Shown here piece by piece: positions 23,529 through 36,400 of a stretch of DNA of 56,804 nucleotides. Positions within the stretch are counted from its first letter, which is position 1. The number at the start of each line of letters is the position of its first letter. The translations under genes and the position numbers were made by a program. The stretch spans positions 1-56,804 of the forward strand of contig BLJB01000076.1 of assembly GCA_013423325.1 (NCBI GenBank), given 5' to 3'. The notes under the pieces are model-generated. The model was not told the origin of the DNA, made no database searches, and saw nothing but the letters and a program-made list of their open reading frames with translations. This stretch comes from Usnea hakonensis (Eukaryota; Ascomycota; Lecanoromycetes; Lecanorales; Parmeliaceae).

Positions 23529-23975
23529 TGATGGGAATCATGGCGTCGTTGAAGTTGAGTAAGTGGATTTCAAAGTTCCCCTTAGCTTTCAAATTCCGAA
23601 ATGCGATAGTGCCGGAAGGACTCTCCTGAAGTCCAGCTTGGCTCCTCCTTGGCAGTGGCTGTCGAGCACTCGGGGTTTGATTAATAATACAAGCTAGCCA
23701 CTTCAGGACTAGTAAGCCATCGGATTTTGTTTCTTACGGTGAAAGTAAGACTTGCAGTGCTCCGTAGGTTCTTACCTAAAGTACGTATTCGTACTGTTGG
23801 CTGATGTTGATAAGCAAAGTCAGCCACAAGCGGACTTTCGGAATCTTGTGTGAGGAAAGACTTTTGTCCCAAGTGTCCGACTTGTCCAAGGGTCCTTCAA
23901 TCTTCGATCAGCCCCACACCCTGGCTTTCCGAACCCATCTCTTTCACTTTCATCCTTTCATGCTCAAGGCCTCGA

Positions 23976-26287
23976 TTACTCTGGTGTGAAGGAGGTCAAA
24001 TCCACGAGCGCGTCACTTTCTCCTTGAAAATCGTTCATGAAGCATTCCCAATTCGTCCATGCCATATCGTCTGTGTTAGGGGGGTACTGAAATTGCGTCG
24101 TCGTCCCTGCCGTAGCGGCGTTGAGCCAGGGATCCCAATCGAAAGGTGCTGAAGTCGCAACCGCATCGGCCTGCTGGACATCTGGAGTGAAGTCTGTCAT
24201 ACCCTGCGACGGCCACTGCGTAATGCCATTCGATACAGCGTGTGACTGGCCCGTTCCGATCAACGGATGCTGCTGAGCGGTTTTCAAGACCTCCACCGGA
24301 GAAGATGCGGCTGTCATGCCTAAACGAGAGTTGAGATAATTCTGTCTTACTCCTCGTGCCCTGCTCATCAGCTTCTTCACGGGCCGCCAAAGCATGCCGT
24401 GCTCCGAATCCGCTATGTGATGCGCCATTTGCTCGAAAGCAGACTCAACGATAGCCCACGCCCTTTCGACCATTGCGCCCTCTGTCTCAACACACAGCTC
24501 AGCAATGGTCACTGCCAAGGCGTGCCATTGCACATAAGTTTGACTCAGCCATCGGAAGTGGCTTCCCGCGGGGTCTGTTTGCAGGTGGTATATTCTTTCG
24601 AGGACATCGACCGAAAGCCGAAGAATATCGGGATGCGTAGCTTGACGAGACGGGACACTATCAGGGCGTCTTCTCAGAGGTCGATAAAGAAGGAGCCACA
24701 TCACGGCAGTAATGATATCCGCAACGGTTCTCATGAACCAGTGATATGGATTAGTCAAGTTGAGATGACGCAGATACTTCTCTTCAATGCTCCGCTGTTG
24801 GTGGATGATAGAGCAAATCTGAGTCCCTAGCTCCTGCGGTGCAGCTTGCACAGTCCCAACTGCACTTGCGGGTACGTATAGTAATCTCCTTCTAGCCTCT
24901 AAAACCTCAACACAGCTCAAAGCGAACGACATGTCAGTGAGGCCTTGCCTTTCCTTCGCCGGATGAGAAAACTCAAGACTTATGTCTTCGTCGTTGATAT
25001 TTAGGGGGAACCTGGTGCTAAAAGAGTTGGAGGCAATTAGGGAATTAGACCCCCGATCTTCGGCTGCATGAGAGTCGAGATTACATATCTGCCACCATAA
25101 GCGCCGCCGCATTTCATTTTCGAAGGGACTAAACGACGAAGTAGTGCTATCCTGATGCAGACCCATAGCCTCAGCGATACGGATTATGAGGCTTGTTAGC
25201 GTCCACATGAGACGGCTACTATCGTTGGAACGCACGGATACCTACTGCATCGTGAGCCAGAGTCATCCCAAAAGACTGTATTCCTCTTGTTCGTTGAACA
25301 AGCACCTACCAGATATATAGCTAATGCCTGCAAGGTCGACAATTCGACAGTATTTATGAAGTCCGCCTTCGTCAATGCTAGCTCTGTTCCCGCCCGGTAT
25401 CTTGCCAACAGGACCCTCCTATCTTCGCCGATTCGATGTTTGCACTCCCCATCCTCCAAACTCGTGATGGCAGCGTAGTAGATAGCAAACCTCAAAGCCT
25501 CCAATCCCCCGCGTCCCGGACTGCTATCAAGGCTTGATCTATTTTCCTGTAGATATTTGCGCAAAGAAGGCGCATGCAAGACCTTGAAGATTGGGTCAAC
25601 GTTGGCCAAGTAAACATCGCAGAATGTGTAGATCTGATGAGGTTTTGGATGCATGATATCCTCACCCATCGTTATACGAAGAATCGCAAACCCCGAATGG
25701 TTAGGCTCTTGCATAGGTTGAACCAAGCTCGAGATCTCCGATTGCGGCGTCATCTTGTCCTCGTCTTCATCTTCATCGTCCGATGATGCGCCCAGCACGT
25801 CCTTTATTCCATGAAGCTCCTCGCTCAAACTCACCCAGAACGAAGTCGCCAGGTACTTCTGTAGCCGTGGTGCTGTAGGTTTGATTTGGTCGTGAATATC
25901 AGGAGATCTGTCGGTTCCATCGGTCTTATTGACACCATTAATACTCTTGCTAGCCGTTCTCTCTTGCTCAAATTGTGGTATTTCATCCCCCTCCATGCTT
26001 TTGACCAGGCTTTCCAACTTGGCAATCCGCTCCATCAATTCCCCCCCCTCCCTCTTTCTCTTCCTTCCGCCTTGCCTTCCTCGTGGGACCCGTGAAGGTA
26101 TGAAAGGGATGCACTCGACTTTTGATCGCTGGCAATTCCCACAAGGAACGGTACGGTCACATTTCACCTTCCTTCGGCGGCAAAGCGTGCAACTTGCGGG
26201 GGTCGGCGGTTGGCTGCCGTCTTCAGGAGAGTGTCCATCACCAACTTCCATTTTTGCAACATATTTCGCGTCTGGAGTTGCACTCAT
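23976..26287 (-). CDS. Zn2Cys6 fungal transcription factor
   Basis: Two exons, 26287-25310 and 25241-23976, with a 68-bp GTAGGT...TAG intron in phase 0, give 747 residues. Residues 33-59 are the binuclear zinc cluster: C-x2-C-x6-C-x5-C-x2-C-x6-C, reading CTLCRRRKVKC then DRTVPCGNC and a final VEC. A basic linker RGGRKRKR and a short coiled coil follow. An acidic run (DDEDEDEDK) lies near 170-180. The middle-homology (fungal specific TF) domain starts around residue 215 and spans the intron, with TLTSLIIRIAEAMGLHQD and the box RRRLWWQICNLDSHAAEDRG, the usual RRxWWxxxxxDR. The C end is Gln/Trp/Pro-rich. It probably binds CGG half-sites. The transporter downstream is a candidate target by position alone. 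Confidence 0.92.
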
Positions 26288-28420
26288 ATCAGTGGTCTCG
26301 GTAGATGCAACGACGCCCTAGCGGACGAATCTGTTATTGTGTTGGATTGGTCTCGATCAGTGATTCTAAAGGGATGGGAAACCGATCAGTCTAAAACTAG
26401 GGGCGATTGGAAGCTTAGACTTTAAACGGGCCAGGTGTATAAGAAGTTCAGTTTCTGTCAGGCTGTGTCCAATAAGCTGTTCAGTGCCAGACTGGATGAA
26501 ATGATATCACTCCATCGGCATACAGATTTGGGATCCCGCTGATGTTAGCCCTAACCCTACATTGAGAAAGGCTTATCGGAGTCGTCACGTGCAGATAGGA
26601 CAACATCATTTCCCAGCCTACAATTCCTGTATATCACACTCTGCTGATCTACCCTTCTAGGCAGATTTAACATATTTCTGTTCAGACACCCATCCAGCGT
26701 TTCCGTAGCACAGTATGGATAATACCGGCAGAGACCACCATGTCAGCAGCAACGGCTGTCACTCCTCATGGTTGGGGCAAGAAGAAGAAGATTCCCAGAC
26801 CTTCGTCGTGGTCGCGCCGCCAGATACCAATATAATTGGTGTCATCTCCTATGCCGGAGAGAGTGACGGCTGGATCGTGGTGCTGTGCAGGAGAATTTCT
26901 AGGCTTGGTCTTCGCAGGGAAGGGTCACCGAAAGCTTCGACTTTGGCAATGCTCTAGACTGTGATCAATCCCCCTCAAATCGAGCAATAATCTTTCATAA
27001 AGTATGACCATTGCCCCAGGCCAAGTCATCCGTTTCTACACAACTGTTATCGCGACGCTGGGGAGCGGACTCGGGGCTATAGCTGGAATGTTCGGTCTAG
27101 CAGAGTTGGTTGCAGATGTGTATTTAGATTTGAGGGAATGAAACAGTGAGATATAATTGAAGGACGTGCAAGCAAACAGCGTCGTATTTTGGAGACTGCG
27201 ATCATGAAGAAAGCATGCCTGTTGCTTGTATATAGACCTCAATGAATAACCCTTGAGAAGGCCTTTCATCTTTCTCTTCCTGCCCTTCCACACAGCGTGA
27301 CATCCACAATATCTCCGGAACGTTCGACCTGAACAGGATAAAGATCCACACCCCATGCATATGGCTCCAGCAACGTTACCCCCATTGCCAACAAAGCAAC
27401 GCAATCTGCCATAATCCGGAAAAATCATATCAAAGTGCCAAAAATCCAAGCACCACGAGCCACAGCTCTAGAGATCTGAGTGCCCGCGATAGCCCCAAAA
27501 GACCCAGAAAAAGCGTGAATTCCAAGACTCGATGGTTGCGATGCAGATCATGTCCTAACCGAAGTACAATGACCTTTCAAGCGTGAAAATCCCGGCTCGC
27601 AGCGGGGACAGTATGTGAGGGGGGGTTTCCGACTGTACAACGGCCACCTTCCCTGCCATGAAGGTTTCAAGTAGCCCAAAGATCAAGCAACAATCATGCC
27701 AGTGCAACAAAAGCCCGCGCGTAGAGTAAGATCAAAAGTAAGAGCAAAAGTGTAAAGCAGATGAACAGTACTGCCCAGCGCGAGCAACCCAAAAGCAACA
27801 GATAATACCAAGTATACGCGGAGTAACCATCCAAAGGCATTGCTTTGGCAAAAGGAGTATGTAGGTATGCTGTCCTATGACTTGAATGAGGTTGCAAGCG
27901 TGGCAAGACAGGACATCCTTGGACTTGCACACTATCGTAGAAGGAAAGCAGAGGGTGTCGGGTGTCGCAGCTCAGCATATGCTGCTATGATAGAAGACAA
28001 TGCCAGCAGCCCTTGCCGTCTATGCTGCGCATGAAATGCATGGGCATTGGATGCCGAAGGCCTGACGTTCTCGAGAACCGTTCAGCTTGCGTTCGTGAAA
28101 CATAGCCAGGGTGTATCTCTGGAGACCAGTGCTGATCAAATTGTGTGCATGCGGAAGAGATTCGAGAGTTTGAGGTCCAGCGATGAGCATAAGCTTGTAA
28201 AATATTAGATGGCATCCATAATTGCGCGACACCCTTGAGAAGAAATATCTTCGAGGCTCCTCGGATCGGAAGCGGCCGACAGAAGCTCATGTTCTTATTT
28301 GGATACCACTGTTGGAGCCTCGGTCTCAACTATTTGTAGTCTGGTTATCAATCCCCTCAAACTCCGAGCCCAAGACATCTTCGCCACCACCAGTCGGTGA
28401 AGACAATCTGTACACCATCC
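26288..28420. other. Intergenic, no gene recognised
   Basis: About 2.1 kb with no supported coding sequence. Two telomere-like CCCTAA units occur at about 26550-26561 but are too few to mean anything. Confidence 0.45.
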
Positions 28421-31400
28421 CTATCCACCCGAGCTCTCAGCTCCTTGCTTTTCTCGCTCAGTCTCTTCATTCAGCATGGTCAAAGCTTTAATAGTCATTT
28501 CATGTTCAGATCCAAGGAGTCTCTGGTAACCCTCATAAGCTTGGCTGAAAAAACCTTTTGCTTTTTCAAAGTATTGCATACCCTGGTATACTAGTCCAGT
28601 ATTGAAGAACAGGAGCAGCTGATCTTTGGGATCCGGAGGAGGATTCCGAGTATATCCGATTAGAACCCGCGATAACAGAAATTCAGCCTCCCTCAGCCTG
28701 CCTTGTTCTCGATAGAGAACACCATAGTTGTGTATCGTACATAACGTCGATGCATGGTCCGGCCCAAGGATTCTCTCGTAGCCAGGCAAAGCCCGCTGAA
28801 ACATTGACTCAGCCTCCGTCAACCTGCCCTGATAACGATAAAGATTACCCAGATTGTGAACCGTATGTAACGTAGACAGGTGATCCGGTCCAAGGGTTTT
28901 TTCCTGGCCGACTAAAGCCCGTTGATACATTGACTCAGCATCCTTCAGCTTGCCTTGTTGGTCATACAAAGTTCCCAAATCGTTAAACAAACTTAACGTA
29001 GATTCGTTGTCCGGTCCAAGGGTATTTTCGGAGCCAGTCAAAGCCCGCTGATACATTGACTCAGCCTTAGTGAAGTGACCTTGTCGACTATAAAGAATAG
29101 CTAGGGAATGAAATAAGTTCAACATACTCTCCTCATCAACTGACCCACAGAATTCCTCAACGCTATCGAAGACCCGCAACAACATCGATTCGGCCTTCGT
29201 CAGCTTGCCCTGATCAAGATAAAGAACTCCCACGGACGCAAAGAATTGTACAATACGCATCTCCTTGCTTGTTTTATTTCTGCCTACTTGATCCCAATCA
29301 CTCAGCAGCTCCAAGAGTCTCTCAATGTGTGGAATTAAGCGTCGCTTTATCACCCAATCGTCTCGTGCTTTCTCTCGAGGAATGGTATCCCTGACACAGG
29401 CAAGAGCTAATATCATATTTTGGTCCTCAACTGTCTTGGATAGGACATTCTTCACCCAAGCATGGACGCAATGGTGCATGGAGTATCCGCGAGAATCCTT
29501 GAGCCGTTCGACAAGAGCATGATTCTGTAATTTCGAGACTGCCCCTCGAAATGCCTGTTCTGTGCCAACAATGTGTTGGAACCAATCCGGAGCCCGTTCA
29601 CTATCTCCAGCTTTCAGTAAATCATACCACAAGTCCTGATTGTCGAGATATGCACAGAACTCTAGGAGCTTGGCTGCCGATTCATCTTCTTCGCGAATGT
29701 GATTGTATGATAGGTCCCATGTAGAGTAAATCCTCTTGTCTTCGTAAGACAAAGGTCCAGGACTGGTTTTCTGAAGTTCTAGCCACGATGCTTTGTAGTC
29801 ATGAAGATACTCGGTTACAGATATACCGGTCATGCGCAGATAGCCACCAGCAGTCGCCAAGGAAAGTGGGAGACCGTCAAGTATCTCTAACAAATCTCCA
29901 ATACCAGATTCTATTTTCATAATTAAGCGCCGCCTGATAAACGCTTGGATGAAAGCTCACCTTTACCAATAGCTCTACATGATGTTTCCTCAAGAAGAGA
30001 CACACTGTCAGCAGCTGTCGACAGCTTTGCAACTTCCAATAGGTGTCCAATACTCAAAGTACTCCAGCGTGTTGTCACAAGAATTGAGCCTTGGTGAGTC
30101 TCAGGAAAATATGATCGAACGTCATAAGCGTCTTGGTCCTTGTTTTCTGATATCTTGGGGTTGTCGACGTTGTCGAAGATCAGTAGCCACCGGTGGTTGT
30201 CTGGAAGATTGAGCCATGCTTTCATTTCGTGTAGGATGACACCCAGAGCTTGTTGGTCCTGTGACCCACGAAGCAACTCTTGGTCGAAGTGCTTCTTTGG
30301 CAAACGTGCGGCACCAGCTGCGAAGCTCCTTTTCAAAGTATCCTCAGTCTTTGCGTTGAGCCAGAACACCGCGGTGTAGTCATATCGATGCTTCTTTGCA
30401 TATTCAATAGCTAATTGTGATTTTCCGATCCCTCCTAATCCATAAAGGACGACGATTTTTCGCTCTCCAGTGATAGGAAATAGAGCCGATTCAATGGAGG
30501 AAACATTTTTGACTCGGCCAACAAAATAATTGATTTCTGGAGCAGTGGCAAGAGAAAAGGGCAATACGAACGGCTCGTGTACGTGCTGGCACTCTCTCCG
30601 GATAAGCCGGTTCGTTTCTGTAAAGTCACCTTTCCAGACTTTGACATCATAAGCTCAATGACTAGACTTTTTAAGAGAAGTCTGCTAACGTACATTCTTT
30701 ATCTTTCATAGCCTGTAAACAACTCTGAACTTGCAATGCCATATTTTGAGACTCCATATAGAGAATCGTCGCTGATACCGTTTCTTTCTCTTTCTTGTAT
30801 TCCTCTAGCCCCACACTTTGTAACCCTTGGTCCACATTGAAGCGAAAGTATCTCTTTTGGCAGAAGAGATCCCGGTGGCTCTTCACAAAGGTCTCGGCTG
30901 TCTGCTCGGTTTCAGTTGCGATCTCCGTCAGAGTCTTGGTAAACATCTTGAATGCACTATCTTCAATGGGGCTTGTCCCCGGGTTCCCAGTCCCAATCGA
31001 GATGAAACATTTCACAAGAGTGGCTAGATCACCTTCTCCTGGTGACCAGATGTCTTGAGCTTCCGTCCAGACCTCTTGTACAGGGTTGTTGCAGCCAAGA
31101 CCAGCATCCACATACTCCTGACCGTGCTTCCCAATGGATATTGGGTCAAAAAACCCGGATGCAGCTGATGTGGCCCGTGCAGCTTCCCATATTGTTGCGT
31201 GATCTTGCATCAATGTTCTACCAGACTGATAAGCGCGAAGGTGGGCGACGGCTTTATTCTCTTTTCTGACGGCGCAAACAAATCTGTTATTTGTCAATTC
31301 TGCTCTTCTAATTTTTTAGTTTCAGGACTTACGCCCGACAGCCTCGATCTTCGCCATCATCCAAAACGGCGTTGTCCGACAGACCTGAGTCTCGGATGAT

Positions 31401-31904
31401 CTCTTTGATCGCACTTTCTAGCTCGGATGCCTTGAATTTCGGTTTGATTCGACCCCGCCAGTCTATAGGAAGACCTTTCTTGTCGAAGACGTGGCGAGAT
31501 AGTTTGGAGTAAGCATCAATGCATGGCTGGATATCCATTTGCAGACGACCAAGCATTATTGCAATTAGACTACAATCTGAGGTGTCAGTGCAAGAGCGCC
31601 TCGATGAATAGGACTCGACCCTACCCTCCTGTTGATGTGCCACCTATCAGGTCGAAGACGTCGCATGGCTTTACGTGTGAAGAGCCTTCACGTTGACGTG
31701 TCGAGTTGATCTGTTGCATGATACCTTTCAGTATCAGTAGCGTCGACAGACCTCTCACACCTCCGCCATCTATAACCATCACAGTGTCAAAATGCCGTGA
31801 TAGACTACCCTGGAGCGAGGCAACTCACCTAATGATAAGAGACACAGACCATTTCTATCTCTTGTTTCGCTTGTGATGCCCGAGTTTGAGCCTGACGAAG
31901 CCAT
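28421..31904 (-). CDS. Patatin-NB-ARC-TPR STAND protein (fungal NLR, PLP-1-like)
   Basis: Six exons from the minus strand: 31904-31829, 31769-31625, 31569-31333, 31283-30694, 30629-29961 and 29910-28421. All are GT-AG, phases agree, and the total is 1068 residues. Patatin phospholipase domain: oxyanion loop DGGGVRG at 26-32, nucleophile Ser71 in GGTSTGG, and dyad Asp212 in YVDAG. NB-ARC domain: P-loop GLGGIGKSQ at 413-421, Walker B RWLLIFDNVDN near 500, LVTTR sensor, and GLPLSLA near 585. Six 42-residue TPR units run from about 799 to 1051. The last donor has two in-frame options 6 bp apart. This is the architecture of Neurospora PLP-1, which triggers cell death in germling allorecognition together with SEC-9. 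The NLR role here is inference from architecture; no SEC-9-like gene is in the window. Confidence 0.93.
28478..29233 (-). repeat. Six 126-bp TPR-coding repeats
   Basis: Each unit codes 42 residues with the pattern GxLYxxQGxLxxAESMxxRAL followed by xxxxxxLGPDxxSTLxxxxxL. The second to fourth units are the most alike, with AESMYQRAL or AESMFQRAL in each. Kinesin-light-chain-type TPRs (TPR_10/TPR_12) have this spacing. Similar adjacent units can recombine and change copy number, as known for repeat domains of fungal NLRs. Confidence 0.85.
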
Positions 31905-33422
31905 TAGAAGTACAAAAGGGGTTGTGCGCTATGGTATCAGAAAGGCTAGAGTCCCTGCTGATGGGATCGAGTCGTCAGTGAGCACACAAAGTAGACCATT
32001 GCGTGAAGACGACTGTGATTTGTACTCCTCCTGGAAGGGTCATTACGCCTGGGATTAATCAGATTTATTTCGCTGTATATAATCTGGTAGACGAGGCTGC
32101 GCATGGATTACCCCACCACACCCTCGGCGATACTGCAGGTAACTGGAACCGGAGGCTTGTAACTAAAAAAAGGAATTTCCTTGGTCTGCGCCAACAAGGG
32201 CGGAGTACCCAGATACTACCTAATCACAAACCTGTCTTTGACGCCCATCTCCACGCTCCTAGTATTTCTCCTATAAGGCACATTTCGATGATTCGTCCGC
32301 GCGCAGATCCTCGTCATTACTGTCCACTGAATGTGGCGGTTTGGGATGCTCAATTCCTCTCCAATTCTTGGCGCCCCCTCCCCGCAAAACCGAACCATCC
32401 ATACTCCGCACAGCATCTCTAAGCTACAAAACCTCCACGCCCCTCCTCCAAGCCAACCGACCGACCATCATACACACAAAAACAAATACGTAGAAAAAAA
32501 GTCCCCAAAAAAGAACTTATCTCAATCGCACATTTTACCTCAAGCACCATTGCTTTATAAACAGCGAAAGATCGAGGAGAGTCACTACCCACGCACTCGT
32601 CGCCGCGATTAGATCCAATTAATAAAATCAAGGGAGCAGCAAAGTGAGGGTCCCCAAGCAAATGCTACTGCCTACGCCATAATGGCATCTCGAAAAAATG
32701 CATCTGCCATCATGGAATATGTCCATCTCCCCGCACCGTTACTTGTAAAGCACAACTTGCACCGCAATTAGCATCAAATGTGCAAACGTTCGGCTTTGAC
32801 GACCGACCTTGTCCAAGAAAGAGAAGGGTATGAATCATCTTCAGTGAATGACTAGCATCGAGGACATGTATTTTGATTAATCTAATACACATAGCACGTG
32901 ATTAATCTTGGTGAATGGACCATACTGCAGAGTAAGGTGCCGATCGCCACTGTCACTTCCTCCTTGAATGCATGCACCGACAAAATGAAAGAGTAAACGA
33001 ATGGCACGCCAGAGCACTGGCAGACACAATCTGTGTAAACACATCTCCTCCACTGAAATAGACTACTTGAGTCTCCATCGCTTTTCTTCAACCCCCACCG
33101 CCGTCCTACCTTCGCTCTTCATCAAGCCGGCGTGCAGAACGCGCCGACCAAGCTAGGCGAGCACATTGGTTCGAACATGTCCGCTTGCTTCACGTCGTAG
33201 CCATGCAGGCTAACAGACGTTAACGATCGAGTATCATTGAGACACGTTTGTCGAATGGATGTATGATAATAGGTATAGTGATAAGCCTGCCTGATAGGCA
33301 ATGCATATTCGTTAGGTCCTATAGAGCCACAGGGGGCCTAATCAGCTAGCAGTTCTGCGCAAGCCACGATAGGAACCACGAGAAAAGAAACCACGGCCAC
33401 GACTCATGGAAGAGTCAGGTTC
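31905..33422. other. Intergenic, no gene recognised
   Basis: About 1.5 kb between the NLR promoter and the 3' end of UPF2. Only short shadow frames without motifs. Confidence 0.5.
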
Positions 33423-36400
33423 TTAGTCATACCAATCAACATCACTAAGTTGTAGCTTCCTTGCACGATGACCGCTTCGATTCGTGCCAGACTTGTCCGC
33501 AGGTCTGGCGTTCGAGGCATTCGACGCCGAGGGTTGATGCAGGGATGCATTGTGTTGGTGGTGAGAAGAGCCATGCTTCTCGCCGCCCATACCTTCAGAC
33601 AGATAATTGTGAGCTAGGGTTTTCTCATCCGGGGGGACCAAAGGAAAGCCAGCAGGTCGCTGAAGACGAAGATTGGGGTTTGGGTGGGAGAAATAATAGG
33701 AAGTTGCATTGCTTGTACCAGCATCTGTGCTTGAGTCTTGCAGGTCGTAGTTCAAGACCAGATTCTTGATACGCTGTTGTTCTGCACGCTCAGCTTCTTT
33801 TTGAGATTTCATCGCAACAGCGAAATGGGAATCAGAGGGCATCTCGATGGTTCGAGTCTGTACTTATTTGTCAACAACGTTTGATTAGATCAGTGCTGGA
33901 TATTACGTGCCTGCTGTCTGTTCCCTTTCTTGGTCATGAGGGAAAATGCCATGGTATTTGAACCTGGTGGAGTGGCGGTACCGCCCTCATTACCACTGTC
34001 ATCGGTAGCGGTGACCGTCTCTCGCTGCGCACGGCGCATGGGCAGCGGAACATCGAACATGGCCTTTCGGTCGAATTTGCGTGAGTCTAAGCTCTCCGAC
34101 ATCATCTTGGCAAGCTCCCTGTCAAATTCAGCTTCAGCTTCGGGATCTCGCTCTTCTTCTTGACGTGTGACAACGATGTCCTCTTCAAAATCAAAGGTGT
34201 TCTTCGATCCTTCGTTGGCAACGGGCTACATGGTTCATCAGTACATAAACGAGAAACAGCGGGGAGTTGGGGCTCGAACCTCTACTTCGGCTTCATCACT
34301 TGAGGACTGAACATCCATCTCTGGCACGGGTAGTTCATCTTCATCGGCTTCGTCCTCGGAAGAGTCCCCATCGTCAGGCTCTTCTGCTTCGGTGGGCTTC
34401 TCTTGTTCCTGTGTTTTATAATTCTGTTTGACCAAGTCGGCAAACGCACGACCAGCTTCTTCATAGTCGGCAGCAAGCTTCCATTGCGGTCGTATCAGCG
34501 AAAATGTGTCCTGAATGATGAATTCAATGTCCATGGGAACATTTTCCTTTGTGTGAATATAGTACTAGCCTCTATTAGACAGCTGTATTCACTCGTACAC
34601 TGGTTTCGACTGTATTACCTGGAGGAAAGTCAAGAAGAAATCGAGTTTCTTCTTCGCAGCACCCCGATCGAAGCATAAGCCGCAAGTATCGAGAAGAGTG
34701 CACACAAGACGTATCCTGAAGAAATCATCGGGCATGTCGACTGGATTCAATCTCTCTCGAGTCGGTGTCCCCCCGGCTGTCCAAAATTAGTACGAATCCG
34801 CGGACTCCCCACTTCCCGGAACTTACAGTGTCCGAAGGTGACTATTCGGTAAAGCGTGTCGAATATCAAGGGCGAGTCGACCATCTTGTAGTTGTATAAT
34901 TCCCCTAGGTACTTGACTTCAGCAAGTCGACGTTGGTTGAATTTGAAATCATTTTGTTCCAAGCCCAGCGTGATGTTTTCCAAAAGGTTATCGATGACCA
35001 TGATCACAAAGTCTTGATGGTAGCGGTACAGAGACCCGATCAGCACAGCAAGCAGATGTATATTGCTATACTTGACTTTGCCAGGTTTAGAAAATATTCT
35101 TTCCAGCATATCAATGACCTGCGCGCAATCAGCTCATGGGCAGCAGTCCAATGGCAAGGGGCTTACCTCTTGCTCTTCCCAATGGAGCTTTCGCAAAGAC
35201 TTGAGTACCTTGGTGTAGGTACGTTTGTTCATGTCAAGGTAGACGAGTCGCGAGACATACTGCTGGACTGGGGTTCGTTCCTTTTGTTCAATAGCAGCCC
35301 TCTCGGGTGGATTGACATAGTACATTGCATTTTCGATCAGCATTCGCTCCTGCTGCCCAAGATGCTGCGCGGCCTTCTTCCGTTGCAGCGTCTCTAGGAA
35401 TGAATTCATCCTGGGAGATGTGTCTGGGTTCCGAAGTAGATAGCGACCACAATTCTCCAGAAGATTGCCAATAATCTCAATGTTCATCCTGGAAAAGTCA
35501 TCAAGGCTGACTTTCAGGCAGTGAAAAATGACGTGTTCCGGCACAACGCCGAACTTGGTGAGCTCTGCAAGGTATCGGATGTTGCTCGTTCGGACCTGGC
35601 CAAGAAATTCTTTTTGCTTGCGCCGCTGCAAACTTCTGAATTCATCATCAAGATGCGATATGAGGCCATGAGAAATGTCGGGCATATACTTTCCCAACGT
35701 CGCCACCAGACGAGAGTAGGAAGGCAAAAGGTCAGACCGGCCTTTAGGCACTTCTTGGACGGTCTTGATCAATCGATTTCGGGAGGCTTTAGAGTTGAGG
35801 AAGCAGAAGTCTATTGCAGCTTGATCAACTTGCTCCTTGTTCTGAAGTTCCGGAAGGCGAGCTAGAAGAGCATCTACTTGTGCTCCAACCGTTTTGTTGG
35901 CGATAGCAGTTGACTGGTCGTCTGATACTGTAGTCAAGGGTGCCTTCTCAAGAATATCCTTGGCTTCACCATTGGTCTCCATTCGCTTGCCAGCCTGCTC
36001 GTCTCCTTCTTGTTTCTTTTTCTTCCCGTCTTCAAGCAGGATTCCAGGTACCCGATCTTGTAAATCTATAAGATTTTCATAGAAACGGCGCTCCTCGTCA
36101 TCCTCCCAAATGCCTGCACCGTCGGCTTGACCGCGAAGGTATTCACCAGTCTTGACGAGTCCGATTCCAGCAAATGCTCCCGTATCTTGTGTGTCCTTCT
36201 CTTTCAGGTCTGGCATTTCCTGATTTCCCAGCGCGTCGCACAGAATTTGCGCATTGGCTATGAGCTTCTCTTGAGACTTCAGTTGCTTGTCGTAATTTGC
36301 CTGACGATCCTCGAAGACTTCTCCGGACTTGACGTAGGCCTCAGCATTCCGTCGTCCTTGTGCAGTAATATTCTTGTTGTCCTTCACAATATGAAGTTTG

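Noticed and set aside
12599..26287. A secondary-metabolite cluster made of the BBE-like oxidase, methyltransferase, transporter and Zn2Cys6 factor
   Set aside because: No backbone synthase in the window, large gaps, and a Golgi glycosyltransferase in between; not enough to call a cluster.
26545..26565. Telomere-like CCCTAA units (also at about 16740 and 42290)
   Set aside because: Only one or two units each; not a telomere or interstitial telomeric array.
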